DNA from: Actinotalea subterranea
GTDB lineage: Bacteria; Actinomycetota; Actinomycetes; Actinomycetales; Cellulomonadaceae
Assembly (NCBI RefSeq): GCF_008364845.1
Contig: NZ_VTTP01000009.1
Span: forward strand, 1 to 64,000
Reading direction: 5' to 3'
DNA length: 64,000 nt
Shown here: piece after piece, positions 32,062-44,424 of the stretch
How the letters are laid out: the number at the start of each line of letters is the position of its first letter
Position numbering within the stretch: position 1 is the stretch's first letter
Program-made: the position numbers and the translations under genes
The notes under the pieces: model-generated
Database searches by the model: none
Seen by the model: only the letters and a program-made list of their open reading frames with translations
Told to the model about the DNA's origin: nothing

Positions 32062-34332
32062 GTGCCGCCGACCTCGCCTGAGCCCACCGACCGACCCAGC
32101 GCCGCCGTCGACCAGCGACCGCAGACCCGCCTCGCCGGGGCTCCCGGGCCGGGACCTGAGCGCTCCCTCGGCGCGACGCCGGACCGTGCTGCACTCGAGC
32201 GCCGCGCCCAGGAGGTGCTCCGCGACCTCGTCGGGCACCCCGACGCACGCCTGCGAGCCGATCAGTGGACGGCCATCGAGGCGCTCGTCGTCGACCGTCG
32301 CCGTGCACTCGTCGTCCAGCGCACCGGATGGGGCAAGTCGGCGGTCTACTTCGTCGCGACCGCGCTCCTGCGCGAGCTCGGCGCCGGTCCGACCGTCATC
32401 GTGTCCCCCCTTCTCGCGCTCATGCGCAACCAGGTCGAGGCGGCGCGGCGAGCGGGCATCCAGGCGGAGACCATCCACTCGGCGAACACCGACGAGTGGG
32501 AGACCGTCCACGCGCGGGTCGCGTCAGGGACGACCGACGTCCTGCTCGTGTCCCCCGAGCGGCTCAACAACCCCGCCTTCCGCGACGAGGTGCTCCCCCG
32601 TCTCGCGCGCGACGCGGGGCTGCTCGTCGTCGACGAGGCCCACTGCATCTCGGACTGGGGGCACGACTTCCGCCCCGACTACCGCCGGATCCGCACGATG
32701 CTCGAGGAGCTGCCCACCGGGACGCCCGTGCTGGCGACGACCGCGACCGCGAACGCACGGGTCACTGCGGACGTCGCGGAGCAGCTCGCCGCCGGGGCGA
32801 CCGTGGACGCCGCGGCCCCCGCTGCCGACGTGCTCGTGCTCCGGGGAACGCTCGAGCGCGAGAGCCTGCGGCTCGCGGTCCGCGAGCTGCCCGACCACGC
32901 CGCGCAGCTCGCGTGGCTGACTCAGGAGCTCCCGCGCATGGCCGGGTCCGGCATCGTCTACTGCCTCACGGTGGCGGCGGCCGAGCAGGTCGCCGATCAC
33001 CTGCGCAGCACCGGGATGGAGGTACGTGCGTACACCGGTCATACGGACCCGGCCGAGCGGCTCGAGCAGGAGCAGGACCTCCTCGCCAACCGCATCAAGG
33101 CCCTCGTCGCGACCTCCGCGCTCGGCATGGGCTTCGACAAGCCCGACCTCGGGTTCGTGGTCCACGTGGGCGCCCCGAGCTCGCCGATCTCGTACTACCA
33201 GCAGGTGGGGCGTGCCGGACGCGCGACCGAGCGCGCCGACGTCGTGCTGCTCCCCGGGCGTGACGACCGCGCGATCTGGGACTGGTACGCCTCGATGGCG
33301 TTCCCGCCCGAGGCGGAGGTCCGGGCGACGATCGACGCGCTGACGACGGCGGGCGGCCCGCTCTCGACCGCCGCGCTCGAGCCCTACGTCGGCCTGCGCC
33401 GGAACCGCCTCGAGCTCATGCTCAAGGTCCTCGACGTGGACGGCGCGGTCCGGCGCGTCAAGGGCGGCTGGGAGGCGACCGGGCGCGCCTGGGCCTACGA
33501 CGCGGAGCGCTACGCCCGCGTCGCCGAGACACGGCGCGCCGAGCAGCAGCTGATGCTCGACTACGTCCGCTCGACGACGTGCCGGATGTCGTTCCTGCGT
33601 GCCGCCCTCGACGACCCCGAGCTCGCCGAGCAGCCGGGCTGGCGGTGCGGTCGCTGCGACCGGTGCGGCGGCGTGACGGCCGCTGCCGCCCCCGATGCGG
33701 TGGCGGTCGCGGCCGCCCGTGAGCAGCTCGCCGTCCCGGGCACACCGCTCGAGCCGAGGCGGCAGTGGCCGAGCGGCCTCGGGACCCTCGGGCTCGAGCT
33801 GCGCGGCAAGATCGGGGAGACCGAGCGCGCCGAGCCAGGGCGAGCCGTGGGGCGGCTGGACGGGCTGGGTCTCGGTGCCGTCCTGCGCGCCCTCCTGACG
33901 CCGGTCGGCGGCGCGGTCGAGGACGGTCCCGTGCCCGCGGCCCTGCGGGGCGCGGTGCTCGAGGTCCTCGACGCCTGGCACCCTGAGGTCGACGGTGTCG
34001 TCGTCGTCGCGTCGGCATCCAGGCCGGCTCTCGTGGAGCACCTCGCGACGGCTGCCGCCCGGCACCTGGGCGTCCCCCTCGTCGGGCACGTCCGTCCCGA
34101 CCCGTCAGCCGGCCCTGGACGCCACGACGTCAACTCGGCGCAACGCCTCGCCTCGGTCGCACGGCGGCTGCACCTCGACCTCTCGGACGCCGCGCGCGGC
34201 GGGCTTCCCGGGCGCGCCGTCCTGCTCGTGGACGACCGCTACGACACCGGGTGGACGGTCACCGTCGCCGCACGCCTGCTCCGGGACGCCGGTGCGGCGC
34301 ACGTCCTGCCGTTCACCCTCGCCGCGGGCTGA
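32062..34332 (+). CDS. RecQ-type helicase fused to a phosphoribosyltransferase-like domain
   Basis: This 3'-5' DNA helicase acts in recombination and fork repair. Of 756 residues, the helicase core spans about 45-420: Q-motif RADQWTAIEAL, Walker A GWGKS (89-93), DEAH (191-194) with the aromatic loop CISDWGHDFRPDYR, TATAN, and GRAGRA. A winged-helix and zinc region follows with CGRCDRC plus an upstream Cys. There is no HRDC domain. Instead about 160 C-terminal residues end in VLLVDDRYDTGWT, the PRPP-loop pattern of ComF-like phosphoribosyltransferases. The GTG follows GACACT by 6 bases. Confidence 0.9.
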   Translation: MPPTSPEPTDRPSAAVDQRPQTRLAGAPGPGPERSLGATPDRAALERRAQEVLRDLVGHPDARLRADQWTAIEALVVDRRRALVVQRTGWGKSAVYFVATALLRELGAGPTVIVSPLLALMRNQVEAARRAGIQAETIHSANTDEWETVHARVASGTTDVLLVSPERLNNPAFRDEVLPRLARDAGLLVVDEAHCISDWGHDFRPDYRRIRTMLEELPTGTPVLATTATANARVTADVAEQLAAGATVDAAAPAADVLVLRGTLERESLRLAVRELPDHAAQLAWLTQELPRMAGSGIVYCLTVAAAEQVADHLRSTGMEVRAYTGHTDPAERLEQEQDLLANRIKALVATSALGMGFDKPDLGFVVHVGAPSSPISYYQQVGRAGRATERADVVLLPGRDDRAIWDWYASMAFPPEAEVRATIDALTTAGGPLSTAALEPYVGLRRNRLELMLKVLDVDGAVRRVKGGWEATGRAWAYDAERYARVAETRRAEQQLMLDYVRSTTCRMSFLRAALDDPELAEQPGWRCGRCDRCGGVTAAAAPDAVAVAAAREQLAVPGTPLEPRRQWPSGLGTLGLELRGKIGETERAEPGRAVGRLDGLGLGAVLRALLTPVGGAVEDGPVPAALRGAVLEVLDAWHPEVDGVVVVASASRPALVEHLATAAARHLGVPLVGHVRPDPSAGPGRHDVNSAQRLASVARRLHLDLSDAARGGLPGRAVLLVDDRYDTGWTVTVAARLLRDAGAAHVLPFTLAAG

Positions 34333-34397
34333 GCAACCCGCAGGCTGAGCGGCCCGCGGGCCGAGGGACCCGCGGGCTGAGGGACCCGCGGGCTGAG
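34329..34397. repeat. 16-bp tandem repeats between convergent recQ and hisD
   Basis: Four 16-base units of the form CTGAGSRRCCCGCRGG start at 34329, 34345, 34361 and 34377, with a partial fifth unit. The first contains the recQ stop codon. Units 2-4 each carry the palindrome CCCGCGGG, so the array can fold into several small hairpins and may serve both converging genes as a terminator. Confidence 0.85.
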
Positions 34398-34404
34398 CGA
34401 GGGC

Positions 34405-35733
34405 TCAGGCGTCGAACCGCGCCTGGACCGCCTCGCCGTGGGCGGGGAGGTCCTCGTCCTGCGCGAGCGCCACGATCCGGTCCGCGAGCACGGCGAGCGC
34501 AGGCTGGTCGTACTCGATGACCTGCACCGCGCGGACAAAGCTGTGCACGCCGAGGCCGCTCGCGTAGTGCGCGCAGCCGCCCGTGGGCAGCACGTGGTTC
34601 GAGCCCGCCATGTAGTCGCCGAGCGAGACCGGCGCCCACGGGCCGACGAAGATGGCTCCCGCGCTCGTGACGCGATCTGCGACCGCGCCCGCGTCTGCCG
34701 TCTGGATCTCCAGGTGCTCGGCCCCGTACGCGTTCACCACGGCCAGGCCGTGGTCGATGTCGTCGACCAGGACGACGGCCGACTGCGGCCCGGCGAGCGC
34801 CGTCGCGACACGTTCGCTGTGCTTCGTTGCGGACACGACGCCGGGCAGGAGCGCCTCGACGGCATCCGCGAGCCCGATCGCATCGGTGACGAGGACGGAT
34901 GCCGACGTCGGCCCGTGCTCCGCCTGCGAGACGAGGTCGGCAGCGACGTGGCGTGGGTCCGCGGTCGCGTCGGCGAGGACCGCGATCTCGGTGGGCCCAG
35001 CCTCCGAGTCGATGCCCACGACGCCCCGGACGAGCCGCTTGGCGGCCGTGACGTACTGGTTGCCAGGACCGGTGACGACGTCGACCGGCTCGCACAGCAT
35101 CTCGCCGTCGTCCGCCGTCTCTCCCCTCGCCCCGTACGCGAGCATCGCGACGGCCTGCGCGCCACCGACCGCGTAGACCTCCTCGACGCCCAGCAGGGCG
35201 CACGCGGCGAGGATCGTGGGGTGCGGCAGGCCGCCGCTCGCCTTCTGCGGAGGGCTCGCCACGACGAGGGAACGGACTCCCGCCTCCTGCGCAGGGACCA
35301 CGTTCATCACGACCGACGACGGGTACACGGCGAGCCCACCCGGGACGTACAGGCCCACGCGGTTCACGGGGAGCCACCGCTGGCGCACCCGTGCGCCAGG
35401 CGCGAGGTCCACGGCGAGGTCCGTGGGACGCTGCGCGGCGTGCACGGCGCGCACCCGCACGATCGACTCCTCGAGCGCAGCCCGCACCTGGGGCGCCAGG
35501 GCCTCGAGGGCCGACACCATCGCGTCCGCCGGGACGCGCAGGTGGACCGGCCGGACACCGTCGAACCGCTCGGCGAGGTCGCGCAGCGCCGCAGCACCGC
35601 GATGGCGCACGTCGTCCAGGAGGGGCGCCACGTGCTCGGCCGCGCCCTCGACGTCGAGGTCGGGCCGCGGCAGGACGGCGGTGAGCTCACGGGGGGTCAG
35701 GCGACGACCACGCAGGTCGATACGGGTGATCAC
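34405..35733 (-). CDS. hisD: Histidinol dehydrogenase
   Basis: This zinc enzyme oxidises histidinol to histidine in two NAD-dependent steps. The 442 residues contain [33 protein letters not shown], the signature region [29 protein letters not shown], and [15 protein letters not shown], with metal-binding His and Gln/Asp residues in the expected places. The GTG at 35733 lies 7 bases after TAGACT, hence leaderless. It is separated from the hisC-hisB group by four unrelated genes. Confidence 0.96.
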   Translation of the reverse strand: MITRIDLRGRRLTPRELTAVLPRPDLDVEGAAEHVAPLLDDVRHRGAAALRDLAERFDGVRPVHLRVPADAMVSALEALAPQVRAALEESIVRVRAVHAAQRPTDLAVDLAPGARVRQRWLPVNRVGLYVPGGLAVYPSSVVMNVVPAQEAGVRSLVVASPPQKASGGLPHPTILAACALLGVEEVYAVGGAQAVAMLAYGARGETADDGEMLCEPVDVVTGPGNQYVTAAKRLVRGVVGIDSEAGPTEIAVLADATADPRHVAADLVSQAEHGPTSASVLVTDAIGLADAVEALLPGVVSATKHSERVATALAGPQSAVVLVDDIDHGLAVVNAYGAEHLEIQTADAGAVADRVTSAGAIFVGPWAPVSLGDYMAGSNHVLPTGGCAHYASGLGVHSFVRAVQVIEYDQPALAVLADRIVALAQDEDLPAHGEAVQARFDA

Positions 35734-35740
35734 AGCACGC

Positions 35741-35746
35741 AGTCTA
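35741..35746 (-). promoter_or_regulatory. -10 element of a leaderless hisD transcript
   Basis: TAGACT on the minus strand ends 7 bases before the hisD GTG. The same hexamer sits 6 bases before the PPOX gene. Confidence 0.55.
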
Positions 35747-35860
35747 GGTCGCCCGCCCCGAGCGGCACCGGCGCGTCCGCTCGACGGGTCACGGCTCGCA
35801 GCCGGCCGGCGCCCCGGCGTCGGGCAGGCCGACGGACGGGCGCGAGATGGCGACCGGCGG

Positions 35861-35942
35861 GACGACACGTCGACAGCCCGGCGGGGCGGCAGGCCAGCGG
35901 GGCCGCAGAGGCCAGCGGGCCTGCGGACGACACGTCGGCAGC
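35861..35942. repeat. Direct repeats between hisD and the S4 gene
   Basis: A 17-base sequence starting GACGACACGTCG occurs at 35861-35877 and 35926-35942 with one mismatch, and GGCCAGCGGG occurs at 35892 and 35910. The copies suggest an old 65-base duplication in the divergent promoter region. Confidence 0.7.
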
Positions 35943-35960
35943 GGCTGCCAGACTGGTGGG

Positions 35961-36185
35961 GTGGACGCACAGACGATCGACGTGGGCGACGGCGTCATCC
36001 GCCTCGGCCAGCTCCTCAAGCTCTCGGGCCTCGCCGAGTCGGGCGCCCACGCGCGCGCCCTGCTCGCCGACGGTGAGGTCACGGTGAACGGGGAGCCCGA
36101 GCAGCGGCGCGGCCGACAGCTCGTCGCCGGCGACCAGGTCGTCGTCAGTCTGCCCGGCGGCGAGGAGCGGCTCCGCGTCGGCTAG
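35961..36185 (+). CDS. Small S4-domain RNA-binding protein
   Basis: The 74-residue protein is essentially one S4 domain: [28 protein letters not shown] then [14 protein letters not shown] and DQVVV. YbcJ-like proteins of this kind bind structured RNA, perhaps on the ribosome, but no exact role is known. The GTG at 35961 follows CAGACT by 6 bases, so it may be leaderless; a GGTGGG also lies just upstream. It is divergent from hisD and convergent with the PPOX gene. Confidence 0.82.
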   Translation: MDAQTIDVGDGVIRLGQLLKLSGLAESGAHARALLADGEVTVNGEPEQRRGRQLVAGDQVVVSLPGGEERLRVG

Positions 36186-36242
36186 CGCGAGTCCGCCGGT
36201 CCGCGTGAGGCGTCCCACTCCTGACCCGTCCGGCTGACGCGC

Positions 36243-36650
36243 TCAGCGCGTCATGTAGTCCGACCCCATGACCCGGGTCACAGCGAGCCGGAGCACGATG
36301 CGTCGCGGGTCGTGCTCGAGCTGCCGGTACCGCAGCGCGTAGCGGCGCATCGCGTCCGTGACCTCCTCGGGGTCCCGGGACACCGTCAGCGTGCCCTCGA
36401 GCGTGAGCCACCGCCCGCCGTCGACCTGGCAGACGGCACCGTGCGCGACGCCGAGGCGCTCCCGCGCGGCCTCGATGTTGCGGACCTTGGCGGACGCGTC
36501 GCGCGTCGTGATCCGCAGGAGACCCGCGTCGGGGTCCCAGGTGAACCCGACCGGGACCACGTGGGGCGTGCCGTCAGGTCGCGACGTCGCGAGCGTCGCG
36601 AGGTGCCGCTCGGTCACGAAGACGTGCTGCTCGGGCGTCAGGTGGATCAC
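36243..36650 (-). CDS. PPOX-class (pyridoxamine oxidase-like) flavin or F420 protein
   Basis: The 135-residue protein has a split-barrel fold pattern: LATLATSRPDGTPHVVPVGFTWD, LLRITTRDASAKVRNI and RWLTLEGTLTVSRDPEEV. This matches small actinobacterial PPOX proteins, many of which use F420. The cofactor cannot be settled from sequence alone. The GTG at 36650 follows TAGACT by 6 bases. It lies downstream of dnaE but has its own promoter. Confidence 0.8.
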   Translation of the reverse strand: MIHLTPEQHVFVTERHLATLATSRPDGTPHVVPVGFTWDPDAGLLRITTRDASAKVRNIEAARERLGVAHGAVCQVDGGRWLTLEGTLTVSRDPEEVTDAMRRYALRYRQLEHDPRRIVLRLAVTRVMGSDYMTR

Positions 36651-36656
36651 CGGCAG

Positions 36657-36662
36657 AGTCTA
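36657..36662 (-). promoter_or_regulatory. -10 element of a leaderless PPOX-gene transcript
   Basis: TAGACT on the minus strand, 6 bases before the GTG at 36650; it matches the hisD hexamer exactly. Confidence 0.5.
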
Positions 36663-36780
36663 GGCGCCGCCCGCCGCCGCTCGCCGCCACGCGGCGACGG
36701 GCGGGCGGTCCGCACGCCGGCTGCCTGCGCCGCTCGCGCGCATCGAGGGGGCATCGAGGTCGGTGTGACCGAGCTTGGCG

Positions 36781-40326
<3,546 letters not shown>

Positions 40327-40333
40327 GCGAGCG

Positions 40334-40339
40334 ATTCTA
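40334..40339 (-). promoter_or_regulatory. -10 element of a leaderless dnaE transcript
   Basis: TAGAAT on the minus strand is close to consensus and ends 7 bases before the dnaE ATG. Confidence 0.6.
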
Positions 40340-40433
40340 GGTGGCCGGACCGACATGCCCGGTGCCGCTCGGGCCCGCGTCGCGCGATCGGCGCGAGACG
40401 CGCGTCACGCCGCCACGCGGGCCGTCCCCGAGG

Positions 40434-41378
40434 TCAGCGGTAGGTGTCGCGGAGCGTCGCGAGCGCGCCCGCGAGGTCCGCCGGGTACTCGCTGGAGACC
40501 TCGAACCACTGGCCCGTGGCGGGGTGGTCGAACCCGAGGCGGACGGCGTGCAGCCACTGCCGCTCGAGACCGAGCCGGGCGGCGAGCGCAGGGTCGGCGC
40601 CGTACGTCACGTCACCGACGCAGGGGTGCCGCAGCGCGGACATGTGCACGCGGATCTGGTGCGTCCGCCCGGTCTCGAGGTGCACCTCGACGAGCGACGC
40701 GGCGGGGAACATCTCGAGCACCTCGTAGTGCGTGACCGACGGCTTGCCCGACTCCGTGACGGCGAACTTCCAGTCCGACGTGGGGTGCCGCCCGATGGGC
40801 GCGTCGATCGTCCCCGTCGTCGGCTCCGGGTGCCCCTGGACCACGGCGTGGTACGTCTTGTCGACGGTGCGCTCCTTGAACGCCCGCTTGAGCACCGAGT
40901 AGGCGTGCTCGCTCTTGGCCACGACCATGAGACCGGAGGTCCCCACGTCGAGGCGGTGCACGACGCCCTGACGCTCGGCCGCACCGGACGTCGCCACCCG
41001 GTAGCCGGCAGCCGCGAGCGCACCGACGACTGTCGCGCCCGTCCAGCCCGGTGAGGCGTGCGCGGCGACGCCGACGGGCTTGTCGACCACCACGATGTCG
41101 TCGTCCTCGTGCACGATGCGCATGCCGGGCACCGGCTGCGCCGCCGCTGTCGCAGCCTCCGCCACGGGCCCGTCGAGCGCCTCCAGGTCGACCTCGAGCC
41201 ACCCGCCGGGCACGAGGCGGTCGGACTTGCCGACGGCGCGACCGTCGAGCACGACCGCCCCGGCACCCGCCAGGTCGGCCGCCCTGGTGCGCGAGACGCC
41301 GAGCAGTCGCGAGAGCCCCGCGTCGACACGCTCGCCGCCCAGGCCGTCAGGCACCGGCAGCGAGCGGACGCCGCTCAC
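40434..41378 (-). CDS. RluD-type pseudouridine synthase
   Basis: The enzyme isomerises uridine to pseudouridine in RNA, probably in 23S rRNA. The 314 residues have an N-terminal S4 domain ([22 protein letters not shown]), the catalytic-Asp motif [15 protein letters not shown], and the family segments [23 protein letters not shown] and GDVTYGADP. The GTG overlaps the lspA stop (GTGA). The lspA-rluD pair is common in bacteria. Confidence 0.93.
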   Translation of the reverse strand: MSGVRSLPVPDGLGGERVDAGLSRLLGVSRTRAADLAGAGAVVLDGRAVGKSDRLVPGGWLEVDLEALDGPVAEAATAAAQPVPGMRIVHEDDDIVVVDKPVGVAAHASPGWTGATVVGALAAAGYRVATSGAAERQGVVHRLDVGTSGLMVVAKSEHAYSVLKRAFKERTVDKTYHAVVQGHPEPTTGTIDAPIGRHPTSDWKFAVTESGKPSVTHYEVLEMFPAASLVEVHLETGRTHQIRVHMSALRHPCVGDVTYGADPALAARLGLERQWLHAVRLGFDHPATGQWFEVSSEYPADLAGALATLRDTYR

Positions 41379-42091
41379 GCGTCCTCGGTCGCGCGTGCGC
41401 CGCGCCCGGCGGCCCCGGGGGCGGCCGTCGCGTCTGCGTCGAGCCCGGTGCCGGCGGGCACCACCTCGTCAGGTGAGCGGTCGTCTGGTGCGGCGTCGTC
41501 TGGTGCGGCGTCGTCCGGTGCGGCGTCGGGCGCGCGGTCGTCAGGTGCGGTGCTGCCGGGTGTGGCCGCCTCCCCCGACGCCTCCTCGGCGTCCCCGTCG
41601 ACGGCCCGCGTCCCGTCCACGCCGATGCCGCGCAGGCTCAGCAGGACGATGAGCACGGCAGCAGCGACGATCGCGATGTCGGCCACGTTGCCGACGAACA
41701 CCGACCCGTAGGCGATGAAGTCGACGACGTGGCCGCGGCCCACACCGGGCTCGCGGAAGATCCGGTCGCACAGGTTGCCGAGGGCGCCGCCGAGCAGAAG
41801 CCCGAGGGCGACCGCCCAGCCGCGCGAGCCCAGCCGGTTGGCGATGCGCAGGATGACGACCGAGACGGCGCCCGCAGCGAGAGTGAGGACCCACGTCATG
41901 CCGGTGGCGATGCTCAGCGCGGCGCCGGGGTTGTACAGCAGGGTCAGGCCGAGGAGGTCACCGAGAAGCGGCGTGCGTTCGCCCTCGGTGAGGGAGGCGA
42001 CAGCCCACAGCTTGCTGAGCTGGTCGACGACCAGGACGGCCGCCGCGAGGGCGAGGAGTGCGAGGACGAGCGGTCGGCGGGCAGGGCGCAC
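41375..42091 (-). CDS. lspA: Lipoprotein signal peptidase with a long acidic tail
   Basis: LspA cuts prolipoprotein signal peptides after lipidation. The first 155 of 238 residues form the four-helix membrane enzyme with [17 protein letters not shown], the catalytic-Asp segments [12 protein letters not shown] ... VVDFI and GNVADIAIV. Residues 160-238 are an acidic tail with APDDAAPDD repeats not found in typical LspA. The GTG starts 3 bases after the DksA-like gene and the end overlaps rluD. Likely substrates include the two lipoproteins seen in this window. Confidence 0.93.
   Translation of the reverse strand: MRPARRPLVLALLALAAAVLVVDQLSKLWAVASLTEGERTPLLGDLLGLTLLYNPGAALSIATGMTWVLTLAAGAVSVVILRIANRLGSRGWAVALGLLLGGALGNLCDRIFREPGVGRGHVVDFIAYGSVFVGNVADIAIVAAAVLIVLLSLRGIGVDGTRAVDGDAEEASGEAATPGSTAPDDRAPDAAPDDAAPDDAAPDDRSPDEVVPAGTGLDADATAAPGAAGRGARATEDA
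41481..41525. repeat. 15-bp tandem repeats in the lspA tail
   Basis: Three 15-base units (TCGTCTGGTGCGGCG, with one substitution in the third) start at 41481, 41496 and 41511 and encode the DDAAP-type pentapeptide repeat. Two further diverged copies flank them. Confidence 0.85.
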
Positions 42092-42094
42092 GGG

Positions 42095-42565
42095 TCAGCG
42101 ACGCTCCTGGCGGGCCTTGCACGCGACGCACAGGGTCGCGCGGGGGAACGCCTGCAGGCGCGCCTTGCCGACGGCCTCGCCGCACGACTCGCACGTGCCG
42201 AAGCCCGGCGCACCGACGCGCTCGAGCGCGTGGCCGTTCTGCTCGAGGAGGTCGCGGGTGTTGTTCACGAGGGTGAGCTCCTGCTCACGCTCGAGCGCGC
42301 TCGAGCCCGAGTCGGCCTGGTCGTCACCGGCGCCGTCGCCGGAGTTGCGCAGCAGCGCCGACAGCTCGGCGTCGGCCTCGAGGAGCTCGACGCGCAGGCG
42401 GGCGATCTCCGCGGTCAGCTCGTCCGCGATCGCGCGGACCTCCTTGACGGTCCACGGCTTCTCGCCCTCACGCACGAGGAACGTGCGCACGAGCTTCGCG
42501 AGGTCGGGCATGTCGTGGAGCGGTTCGGTCTCGATCGTCGAGCTGACCGTGTCGTCGAGGGCCAT
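42095..42565 (-). CDS. DksA/TraR-type zinc finger protein
   Basis: The 156-residue protein has a coiled-coil helix pair (TAEIARLRVELLEADAEL, ALEREQELTLVNNTRDLLEQ) and a C-terminal zinc finger CESCGEAVGKARLQAFP ... CVAC. DksA proteins reach into the RNA polymerase secondary channel. Actinobacterial relatives often lack the acidic coiled-coil tip residues, so an effect on transcription is likely but unproven. The ATG follows GGGAG. Its own promoter (42594-42622) and the hairpin after divIVA suggest it is transcribed apart from divIVA, with lspA and rluD downstream. Confidence 0.83.
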   Translation of the reverse strand: MALDDTVSSTIETEPLHDMPDLAKLVRTFLVREGEKPWTVKEVRAIADELTAEIARLRVELLEADAELSALLRNSGDGAGDDQADSGSSALEREQELTLVNNTRDLLEQNGHALERVGAPGFGTCESCGEAVGKARLQAFPRATLCVACKARQERR

Positions 42566-42593
42566 GGCTCTCCCTGTTGCAGAAGGTCACGCG

Positions 42594-42622
42594 AGAGTAG
42601 ACCTCCCACGGGCGACGCACAA
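42594..42622 (-). promoter_or_regulatory. Candidate promoter of the dksA-like/lspA/rluD operon
   Basis: TTGTGC (42622-42617), a 17-base spacer and TACTCT (42599-42594) on the minus strand. The -35 is only half consensus. The transcript would have a leader of about 20 bases with a GGGAG ribosome site. Confidence 0.4.
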
Positions 42623-42652
42623 CGCACCACACCGGAGGCCGGTGCGGTGCGT
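42622..42652. terminator. Hairpin after divIVA
   Basis: Positions 42622-42635 pair with 42639-42652 over 14 bp with one mismatch and a 3-base loop. It lies 65 bases after the divIVA stop and probably ends the dcw/divIVA transcript. Its right edge touches the candidate -35 of the next operon. Confidence 0.6.
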
Positions 42653-42717
42653 CATGCGTCGTTCGAACGGTGTGCGAGCCCTGCGAGGGGCTCGGCCGGC
42701 GGAGCGGAGGAGCAGGC

Positions 42718-43425
42718 TCAGCCGTTGAACTGAAGACCCTGGTCCCCGCCCTGGCGGGGAGCGACGGTCGAGCCGCGCGCGTCCAGGTCGCCGAGGAGGT
42801 TCTCCAGGTAGCTCTTGAGCCGCGTGCGGTAGTCGCGCTCGAAGACGCGCAGCTCGTCAATCTTGCGCTCCAGGAGGCCACGCTCCTGCTCGAGCTGCGA
42901 CAGCGTGCGGGCCGACGTCTCCTCGGCCTCGCGGACGATGCGCTGCGCCTGGGACTTGGCGTCGGAGATGATCCGGTCGCCCTCCTCCTGGCCGGAGCGC
43001 ACGTAGTCGTCGTGGAGCTTCTGCGCGAGCTGCAGCATGCCGGTCGCGGACTCCGGCTCGCTGATCCGCTGGGGTGCGGCGGCTGCGGAGACGCGCTCCT
43101 GCACGTTGACCGGCGCGGGCGCGGGGACCGGCGCGACGACCGGGGCCGGGGCCGGCTCCGGCTCGGGCGCGACGACAGGCTCCGGCGCGGCGAACGGCGC
43201 GGGCTGCGCGGGACCGGAGGCGCCCTCGGAGCGGCTGAGCTCGGCGATCCGACGCTCCGCGGCGGCGAGCTTGCCCTTGAGGTCGTCGTTCTCCGCGGAC
43301 ACTGCACGCAGCGTGTTGACGACCTCGTCCAGGAAGTCGTCGACCTCGTCCTGGTCGTAGCCCTCCCGGAACTTGGTCGCCTGGAACTTCTTGTTCAGGA
43401 CGTCGTCTGCCGTGAGCAGCGCCAT
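42718..43425 (-). CDS. divIVA: DivIVA/Wag31 cell pole and growth protein
   Basis: DivIVA marks poles and septa by binding curved membrane and steers apical growth in actinobacteria. The 235 residues have the N-terminal membrane-binding domain MALLTADDVLNKKFQATKF ... YDQDEVDDFLDEVV, a first coiled coil, a Pro/Ala/Val linker (about residues 75-115) and a second coiled coil to the end. The ATG at 43425 follows GAGGTGAG. It is downstream of yggT and close to ftsZ, as in most actinobacteria. Confidence 0.95.
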   Translation of the reverse strand: MALLTADDVLNKKFQATKFREGYDQDEVDDFLDEVVNTLRAVSAENDDLKGKLAAAERRIAELSRSEGASGPAQPAPFAAPEPVVAPEPEPAPAPVVAPVPAPAPVNVQERVSAAAAPQRISEPESATGMLQLAQKLHDDYVRSGQEEGDRIISDAKSQAQRIVREAEETSARTLSQLEQERGLLERKIDELRVFERDYRTRLKSYLENLLGDLDARGSTVAPRQGGDQGLQFNG

Positions 43426-43544
43426 GGTCTCACCTCGGTTGATCGCGTTGGTCGGGCCCTGGCAGTCCGCCGACCGCCTGGGCTCACGGTAGCGGAGATT
43501 GCGCGTGGCGCACGGCTGGAGAGCGCTTTGCGGCGGCGTGTCGG

Positions 43545-43832
43545 TCAGAGCACGGCGAGCACGCTGAGCAAGATCGAGCACACGACCATGACGACGAAGA
43601 ACGCCAGGTCGATCTGCAGGCCACCGATGCGCAGGGGCGGCAGGACGCGGCGGACGGCCTTGATGGGCGGGTCCGTCACGGTGTACGTCACCTCGGCCAC
43701 GACCAGGGCGACGCCGCGTGGGCGCCAGTCCCGCGCGAACACCTGGACCCAGTCGATGACCAGGCGGACGAACATCAGGACGAAGAAGGCGAGGACGACG
43801 TAGTACAGGACCGCCCAGACGAGGTCGAGCAC
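43545..43832 (-). CDS. YggT family membrane protein
   Basis: The 95-residue protein has two membrane helices, one near the start (LVWAVLYYVVLAFFVLMFVRL) and one at the end (LAFFVVMVVCSILLSVLAVL), joined by a loop with VTDPPIKAVRRVLPP, the family signature. YggT proteins are linked by position to division genes; their role is unclear. The GTG at 43832 lies 1 base after the sepF stop. Confidence 0.88.
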   Translation of the reverse strand: MLDLVWAVLYYVVLAFFVLMFVRLVIDWVQVFARDWRPRGVALVVAEVTYTVTDPPIKAVRRVLPPLRIGGLQIDLAFFVVMVVCSILLSVLAVL

Positions 43833-43833
43833 G

Positions 43834-44307
43834 TCAGCTCTGGTTGTAGAAGCCGGCGCGCTGCTCGCCCGCGACGACCTGCTCCTCGCCCGTGACCTCG
43901 ACGTGCTCGGGCGACAGGAGGAAGACCTTGCTCGTCACGCGCTCGATCGCGCCGTGCAGGCCGAAGATGAGGCCCGCGGAGAAGTCGACGAGGCGCTTCG
44001 CGTCGGCGTCCGTCATCTCCGACAGGTTCATGATCACCGGGGTGCCCGACCGGAAGGCCTCGCCGATGACGCGCGCGTCGTTGTAGGAGCGCGGGTGGAC
44101 GGTCGTGATCCGCCGCAGCTCGGCTGCGGGCGCGTGCGTCGTGTGGGCGCGGGTGGGCGTCCGGTGCAGGGGGGTGACCTCGGCCTCGTACTCGTCGGGC
44201 ACGGCGTACTCCTGGTCGTACTCCTCGACGTACTCGTCGACCTGGCCGTGGCGCTCGTCCTCGGCCAGCCCCAGGTACAGCATCGTCTTGCGCAGCGCTC
44301 CGGCCAT
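43834..44307 (-). CDS. sepF: Cell division protein SepF
   Basis: SepF tethers FtsZ to the membrane; in actinobacteria, which lack FtsA and ZipA, it is the main anchor. The 157 residues have an N-terminal amphipathic helix (MAGALRKTMLYLGLAE), an acidic linker, and the alpha/beta core with HPRSYNDARVIGEAFRSGTPVIMNL and KRLVDFSAGLIFGLHGAIERV. The ATG at 44307 has GGAGG 5 bases upstream; an ATG four codons earlier is the alternative. A 117-base gap separates it from pgeF. Confidence 0.95.
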   Translation of the reverse strand: MAGALRKTMLYLGLAEDERHGQVDEYVEEYDQEYAVPDEYEAEVTPLHRTPTRAHTTHAPAAELRRITTVHPRSYNDARVIGEAFRSGTPVIMNLSEMTDADAKRLVDFSAGLIFGLHGAIERVTSKVFLLSPEHVEVTGEEQVVAGEQRAGFYNQS

Positions 44308-44424
44308 CGCGGCCTCCATCCCCAGAAACGGTCCCGGTGGACCGCTGCCCGAGGGCCGCGATCCGGTCGTTGACCACGCTAACCCAGCGCTCCTGGCAGG
44401 CTGCGGCGACACGCCCGGGCTTGA

